Source: Candidatus Azambacteria bacterium
Lineage (GTDB): Bacteria; Patescibacteriota; Minisyncoccia; GWC2-36-17; M10-OD1-4
Direction of reading: 5' to 3'
Assembly (NCBI GenBank): GCA_016200995.1
Contig: JACQDS010000052.1
Location: 1 to 9,729 of the forward strand
DNA: 9,729 nucleotides
Shown: positions 6,146 to 9,729 of the stretch, piece by piece
Numbering within the stretch: position 1 is the stretch's first letter
How the letters are laid out: each line of letters opens with the position of its first letter
Translations under genes and position numbers: made by a program
The notes under the pieces: generated by a model
Database searches by the model: none
Seen by the model: only the letters and a program-made list of their open reading frames with translations
Told to the model about the DNA's origin: nothing

Positions 6146-7520
6146 GAAGATAAAATTTTTAGAATCAAAAAAATATAATAAAAATATAGTAAAAATTTCT
6201 TTGACGGAAGAAAAAGAAAATAAGCTCTTTCTTTTAAGCGACGGATCAATATCGGCATCAGTGGGCATTCAGGACAAAAAAGAGATGAACACAAGAAAGC
6301 TTGTGAGCCTAGCAAGAAAAATAATACTTTTTGCAAAAACAAACAAGCTTAAAAATATCGCGATCGATCTTTCTGATTTTGTTTTTCCGAGTCTTGATAT
6401 ATCCAAATACGAGCTTGCAAAAATTCTGGCGATAAATTTTAAAATGGCGAATTTTGAATTTACGCAATTTAAAACCGCTTCAAAGGAAAACTGGAGTTTG
6501 GTGGATAATGTTTTCGCGCGGGGATCAAAAGTGGAAGAAAGAGCCGGGTTTAAAGACGGCGCAATTATAGGCGACGAGGTGAATGGAGCCAGAGTTCTTG
6601 CAAATGCTCCGGGAGGCGATATGACGCCGGCAATCTTGGCGGAAGAGGCAAAAAAAGCGGCAAGGGGCACAAAAGTGAAGGTTAAGATTTTAAGCGAGGC
6701 CGAGATCCGAAAGCTGAAGATGGGCGGAATTTTAGGTGTCGCTAAAGGCTCAGATGAAAAGCCGAAATTTATCATAATGGAATATAAAAATGGAGGCAAT
6801 GAAAAACCTATCGTGCTTGTCGGCAAAGGTGTGACGTTTGACACCGGCGGACTTAATTTAAAGCCTTCAAACAGCATTCTTGAGATGAATATGGATATGT
6901 CCGGAGGCGCGGCTGTCATCCACGCGGTAGTCGCCGCGGCAAAGCTCGGCATTAAGAAAAATATAGTCGCTCTTGTTCCGGCCGTTGAAAATATGCCTTC
7001 CGGCTCAAGCTATAGACCGGGAGATATTTTAAGATCAATGTCAGGGAAGACGATAGAAGTTTTAAATACGGATGCCGAGGGGAGAATAATTTTAGCCGAT
7101 GCTTTAACATATGCAGAAAGATATAAGCCGAGGCTTGTGGTTGATGCTGCGACGCTGACCGGCGCGGCGGTAGTTGCCTTGGGGCAAAGAGCTTCAGCCG
7201 TATTTTCAAAAGATGAAAATATTGCTAAAACTTTATGCGAGCTTGGCGAAAGAAGCGGGGATTATCTTTGGCCTTTGCCTTTGTGGGATGAATACGAAGA
7301 TGATATAAAAGGCACTTTCGGAGATTTTGCCAATACGGGAAAAACAAGCTACGGTGGAGCGATAAACGGAGCGATCTTTCTATATCAATTTGCAAAAGAA
7401 TATCCGTGGGCGCATATAGACATCGCCCCGAAGATGACCTCTTACGACGGCGACCATCTCGCCAAGGGCGCCTCCGGCGCGCCAGTGAGGTTGCTTGTGG
7501 AGTTATTAAAAAATTACTAA
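6144..7520 (+). CDS. pepA: Leucyl aminopeptidase, M17 family
   Basis: 458 residues. M17 enzymes are cytoplasmic two-metal aminopeptidases, usually hexameric, that release N-terminal residues (often Leu) from peptides. The C-terminal catalytic domain is complete: VGKGVTFDTGGLNLKP (226-241) with metal ligands K228 and D233 and catalytic K240, MDMSGGAA (250-257) with D251, and the signature NTDAEGR (308-314) with D310, E312 and R314. Also seen are DAATLTGAAVVALG (334-347), FGDFANTG (392-399), GAINGAIFL (405-413) and WAHIDIAP (422-429). The N-terminal domain (1-130) is divergent, as is normal. The start is fixed by the inverted-repeat arm ending in GGGATG; there is no Shine-Dalgarno. The neighbouring Fem and Mur genes invite a role in muropeptide or peptide turnover, but this is inference from position only. 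Confidence 0.93.
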   Translation: MKIKFLESKKYNKNIVKISLTEEKENKLFLLSDGSISASVGIQDKKEMNTRKLVSLARKIILFAKTNKLKNIAIDLSDFVFPSLDISKYELAKILAINFKMANFEFTQFKTASKENWSLVDNVFARGSKVEERAGFKDGAIIGDEVNGARVLANAPGGDMTPAILAEEAKKAARGTKVKVKILSEAEIRKLKMGGILGVAKGSDEKPKFIIMEYKNGGNEKPIVLVGKGVTFDTGGLNLKPSNSILEMNMDMSGGAAVIHAVVAAAKLGIKKNIVALVPAVENMPSGSSYRPGDILRSMSGKTIEVLNTDAEGRIILADALTYAERYKPRLVVDAATLTGAAVVALGQRASAVFSKDENIAKTLCELGERSGDYLWPLPLWDEYEDDIKGTFGDFANTGKTSYGGAINGAIFLYQFAKEYPWAHIDIAPKMTSYDGDHLAKGASGAPVRLLVELLKNY

Positions 7521-7565
7521 TAATAAAAATACCCGCTCAGATGAGCGGGTATTTTTATTATTAGT
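7516..7565. terminator. Bidirectional terminator including both convergent stop codons
   Basis: 7516-7538 and 7543-7565 are perfect 23-bp inverted repeats around an AGAT loop. The core is ACCCGCTC/GAGCGGGT with A/T-rich flanks that give T runs on either strand. The aminopeptidase TAA (7518-7520) and the thrS stop (7561-7563, minus) lie symmetrically inside the stem, so each gene ends within the terminator. Confidence 0.9.
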
Positions 7566-9306
7566 TTTTGCTTTTTATGAGCTCTATGAATTCCTCTAAA
7601 GTTTTTTGTCCGATCTTGCCTTCGTCGCGAGATTCTACCATGACTTTCTTTTGTTCCAGCTCTTCGCCTCCGAGCACGAGCATGTAAGGAACTTTTTCCA
7701 GCTTGCCTTGGCGAATCTTTTTGCCTAGGCTTTCGTCTGAGTCATCAAGCTCGACTCTTATGTCGATATCTCTTAATTTTTCAAAAACATCTTTTGCATA
7801 TTCTTTATGCGCTTCCGCGATAGAAATGACTTTTACTTGAACGGGAGAAAGCCAGACTGGGAAGGCGCCGCCAAAGTGTTCTATTATCACCGATAAAAAT
7901 CTTTCAAGAGATCCGGCTATCGCTCTGTGTATCATTACCGGAGCTTCTTTCTCGCCTTTTTCATTGGTAAATTCAAGCCCGAACCTTTCCGGCATTACAA
8001 AATCAAGCTGGGCAGTCGCAAGCTGCCACTCTCTGCCGATTGCGTCTTTAAACATAAAATCAAGCTTAGGTCCGTAGAAAGCCGCTTCGCCATCCACTTT
8101 TTTATAAGGCAAGCCTTTTTTCTTGACTATATCTTCCAATATATCTTCCGCTCTATTCCAATTTTCTTCTTTACCAAGATATTTCTCCTTTTCTTTTTTG
8201 TCTCTTGCGGAAACTCTGACCCAGAAATCCCCTTCATTGAACATACAAAGCGCAGTGTAGAATTGCTCAATTACGCTAACAACATTATTTATCTCCTGTT
8301 CTATCTGTTCAACGGCGCAGAAAACATGTCCGTCGTCTTGCGAGATGCTTCTTACTCTTGAAAGCCCAAGCAATTCACCGGCTTGTTCATCCCTGTAAAC
8401 CATCGTTGTCTCCGCGTATCTTATAGGCAGGTCTTTGTAGCTTCTTTGTTTTGAGGCAAAGATCTGAGTGTGATGAGGGCAGTTCATCGGCTTCATGACA
8501 AATTCCGTATTTGACGCGCCCTTGACCTTAAAAAGCTCTTCGCCGAATTTCGTCCAATGGCCGGATTTTTCATAAAGATCTTTTTTTGTGATATGCGGTA
8601 TCGTCACTTTCTGATATCCGAAATTCTTTTGAATGCTCTGGATCTTTTCAATGATCGCGTCGCGCATCGCCGTGCCTTTTGGGGTGAAAAGCGGAAGCCC
8701 GGGCCCTATCAGCTCGGAGAATGTGAAGAGATCAAGCTCTTTTCCAAGCCTTCTATGATCTCTTTTTTGGGCTTCCTCTTTTTGCTTAAGGTGCGCGTCA
8801 AGACTTTCTTTGTTTTCAAAGGCGAGGCCGTAGATTCTTGTCAGCATCTTGTTTTTTTCGTCGCCTCGCCAATAAGCGCCGGCGAGTTTATCAAGTTTGA
8901 ATGCGTCGGCGTTGATCTCTTTTGTATTGTCCACATGTCCGCCACGGCAGAGGTCTAAGAATTTTCCGACAGTGTAGGTTGTAAGTTTTTTCCCGTCTCC
9001 GGAAAACTCTTCTATAAGTTCAAGCTTGTAAGGAGCCTCTTTGAAGATCTCTTTTGCTTCCGATACTGAAACCTCATTTCCGGAAAAATCCAGGGTTTGT
9101 TTCACAAGGTGCTTTATTCTTTTTTCAAGATCTTTCAGATCATCCGCGTTTGGAGTAGGTCCGCCGGAAAAATCAAAGTCATAGTAAAAACCGGTCTCAA
9201 TTACCGGACCGATGGCGAGCTTTGCGTGCGGGTATTTTTCGAGCACCGCAGAAGCCAAAAGATGAGCTAGGGAGTGCCTTATATTGTGTAGTTTTTCATT
9301 TTCCAT
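7561..9306 (-). CDS. thrS: Threonyl-tRNA synthetase (short form without TGS domain)
   Basis: 581 residues. It charges tRNA-Thr in the cytoplasm; a class II synthetase. Seen: an editing (SAD) domain with IRHSLAHLLA (9-18; H11, H15) and LDLCRGGHV (117-125; C120, H124); a class II core with motif 2 region YRDEQAGELLGLSRVRSISQ (304-323); zinc ligands C276 (MNCPHH), H327 (DGHVFC) and H460 (MIHRAI); motif 3 GSLERF (465-470); and an anticodon-binding domain from about 488 to the end. The usual N-terminal TGS domain (about 60 residues) is missing. The protein opens directly at the SAD domain, and an in-frame stop 6 bases before the ATG rules out an upstream extension. No Shine-Dalgarno is present. 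Catalytic and zinc residues are intact, so it should be functional. Confidence 0.97.
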   Translation of the reverse strand: MENEKLHNIRHSLAHLLASAVLEKYPHAKLAIGPVIETGFYYDFDFSGGPTPNADDLKDLEKRIKHLVKQTLDFSGNEVSVSEAKEIFKEAPYKLELIEEFSGDGKKLTTYTVGKFLDLCRGGHVDNTKEINADAFKLDKLAGAYWRGDEKNKMLTRIYGLAFENKESLDAHLKQKEEAQKRDHRRLGKELDLFTFSELIGPGLPLFTPKGTAMRDAIIEKIQSIQKNFGYQKVTIPHITKKDLYEKSGHWTKFGEELFKVKGASNTEFVMKPMNCPHHTQIFASKQRSYKDLPIRYAETTMVYRDEQAGELLGLSRVRSISQDDGHVFCAVEQIEQEINNVVSVIEQFYTALCMFNEGDFWVRVSARDKKEKEKYLGKEENWNRAEDILEDIVKKKGLPYKKVDGEAAFYGPKLDFMFKDAIGREWQLATAQLDFVMPERFGLEFTNEKGEKEAPVMIHRAIAGSLERFLSVIIEHFGGAFPVWLSPVQVKVISIAEAHKEYAKDVFEKLRDIDIRVELDDSDESLGKKIRQGKLEKVPYMLVLGGEELEQKKVMVESRDEGKIGQKTLEEFIELIKSKN

Positions 9307-9307
9307 A

Positions 9308-9357
9308 TATTTTTAATAAATTCAATATACCACCATTTTTTTATTATTGGAAGCATC
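9308..9357. repeat. 50-bp inverted repeat, left copy (thrS upstream region)
   Basis: This is the exact reverse complement of 9680-9729 over all 50 bases. It starts two bases upstream of the thrS ATG (one base between) and stops exactly where the IS-like end TGTATTAGTCCACC begins (9358). It contains the presumed thrS promoter and leader, and the last 11 codons plus stop of the transposase remnant. Confidence 0.9.
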
Positions 9358-9597
9358 TGTATTAGTCCACCCTAAATGAGAATTTTGATTAACGTTTAAT
9401 GTATTTAATATATATCTTAATGCCAAGATAAGCCCTAAGGAGTGATGCCTCCTCTTGGTATTGTACCACAAAAGCCAATCCATGAGCTTTTTGTTGAATG
9501 CATCGATCTCATAAGCCAAGGTCTGTCTGTTGTAATTTGAGAACTCTTGTGATCTTAAATGGGGCCACTCTTTCAAGCTTCTTTGTGAAATCTTTTG
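9322..9597 (-). pseudogene. Truncated DDE transposase (integrase-core C-terminus, IS3/IS481 type)
   Basis: The open frame runs from just after TAG (9598-9600) to TGA (9322-9324), 91 codons. A TTG at 9576 is a possible start, but the frame is better read as a broken C-terminus. The segment EIDAFNKKLMDWLLWYNT followed by KRRHHSLG matches the end of the integrase core of IS3/IS481-type transposases; none of the catalytic DDE residues can be present because everything upstream is missing. In frame before the TAG lies only MGIFKEVKV. If GC is restored at the break (AT-AGCAA to ATGCAGCAA), the frame opens at the ATG after an AAGGA site, suggesting the leader and start were joined to the tail by internal deletion. 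The protein end GWTNT is encoded by the IS terminus, and the last residues (DASNNKKMVVY) come from flanking DNA. Confidence 0.8.
9324..9352 (-). promoter_or_regulatory. Candidate thrS promoter with extended -10
   Basis: On the minus strand an extended -10, TGGTATATT (9332-9324), lies 17 bases from a weak -35, TTCCAA (9352-9347). The predicted start near 9317 would leave a leader of about 10 bases. The whole promoter lies in the 50-bp inverted repeat, so a second copy faces right at 9685-9713. Confidence 0.4.
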
Positions 9598-9679
9598 CTA
9601 TACTTTTACTTCCTTAAAGATTCCCATCTTGAAGTGAACTTATGCACTTGCCCCCACTTGGAGACTCAATCTCCAAGTG
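9358..9679 (-). mobile_element. Internally deleted insertion sequence remnant
   Basis: The 3' end, in transposase orientation, is well defined: TGTATTAGTCCACC on the plus strand (9358-9371), starting TG and overlapping the end of the transposase frame, directly next to the 50-bp repeat. The 5' end contains the hairpin at 9654-9680 and the leader block 9600-9644 with its AAGGA site. It lacks the matching TGTATTAG-type tip: plus-strand sequence passes from CCAAGTGG straight into the flank ATGCTTCC. About 320 bp remain, so most of the transposase gene is gone and the element cannot move by itself. Confidence 0.65.
9600..9644 (-). repeat. IS leader block, second copy of the ruvA-upstream repeat
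   Basis: Identical over 45 bases to 2331-2375 in inverted orientation. It ends at AT of a broken ATG; the next bases are AGCAA instead of GCAGCAA, giving the TAG that closes the frame. It lies between the IS 5' hairpin and the transposase tail, the expected place for a transposase ribosome-binding site and start. Confidence 0.8.
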
Positions 9680-9680
9680 G
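9654..9680. repeat. Hairpin at the IS 5' end
   Basis: CCACTTGGAGA (9654-9664) and TCTCCAAGTGG (9670-9680) form a perfect 11-bp stem around a CTCAA loop. There is no adjacent T run, so it is not a standard terminator. In transposase orientation it lies upstream of the ribosome-binding site, where many insertion sequences carry a structure limiting transcription or translation entering from outside. Confidence 0.6.
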
Positions 9681-9729
9681 ATGCTTCCAATAATAAAAAA
9701 ATGGTGGTATATTGAATTTATTAAAAATA
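9680..9729. repeat. 50-bp inverted repeat, right copy at the window end
   Basis: Exact reverse complement of 9308-9357, reaching the last base of the window, so its true right limit cannot be seen. Read on the plus strand it reproduces the thrS promoter and leader to within one base of where the thrS ATG would be. It is joined to the IS hairpin with one shared G (9680). Confidence 0.9.

Noticed and set aside
6269..6952. Long minus-strand open frame opposite the aminopeptidase gene
   Set aside because: Shadow frame of the coding strand with Ser/Phe/Pro-rich composition and no recognisable domain.
9322..9576. An 84-residue functional small protein starting at TTG 9576
   Set aside because: The sequence is the C-terminal tail of a transposase core; the frame continues upstream to a TAG and the catalytic part is missing.
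1..9729. tRNA, rRNA or CRISPR array
   Set aside because: No cloverleaf-like intergenic segment, rRNA sequence or regularly spaced repeat was seen; the repeats found are inverted pairs.

Overview
The window looks like chromosomal DNA from a small-genome bacterium of the Patescibacteria/CPR type. This is inference from four things: AT-biased sequence, mostly absent Shine-Dalgarno sites, a short ThrRS without a TGS domain, and a MurE-like ligase without the usual N-terminal substrate domain. UGA works as an ordinary stop (it ends ruvA, the Fem gene, the Mur gene and the transposase remnant), so this is not a lineage that recodes UGA as glycine.

Layout. Positions 2-157 hold the 3' end of an unidentified gene, then a perfect palindromic terminator (173-202) shared with the convergent uvrB (202-2202, minus). 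A 171-bp divergent spacer carries the uvrB promoter and a 45-bp block that is also present, inverted, in the insertion-sequence debris at the far end. ruvA (2374-2943) starts at the edge of that block. A Fem-type aminoacyltransferase (3060-4199) and a Mur ligase fused to a membrane segment and a DUF192 domain (4196-6040) form a coupled pair overlapping by ATGA. A leucyl aminopeptidase (6144-7520) follows, converging on thrS (7561-9306, minus) through a 23-bp-stem terminator that includes both stop codons. The last 420 bases hold an internally deleted IS (DDE transposase C-terminus only) between two inverted 50-bp copies of the thrS upstream region; the second copy runs to the last base of the window.

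Genes. uvrB (excision repair) and ruvA (Holliday junction processing) are genome-maintenance genes. The Fem and Mur genes belong to peptidoglycan assembly: peptide extension and cross-bridge addition. The aminopeptidase and thrS are housekeeping.

Most notable: (1) an in-frame ~113-bp palindromic insert inside the Fem gene, resembling Rickettsia palindromic elements; (2) two intergenic hairpins running exactly from a stop codon to the next start codon, with shared arms ATCCCGTTAGA/TCTAACGGGAT; (3) a ruvA ribosome-binding site and start codon shared with the IS leader; (4) the Mur ligase-TM-DUF192 fusion; (5) the inverted duplication at the window end, which may be an assembly or amplification artefact.
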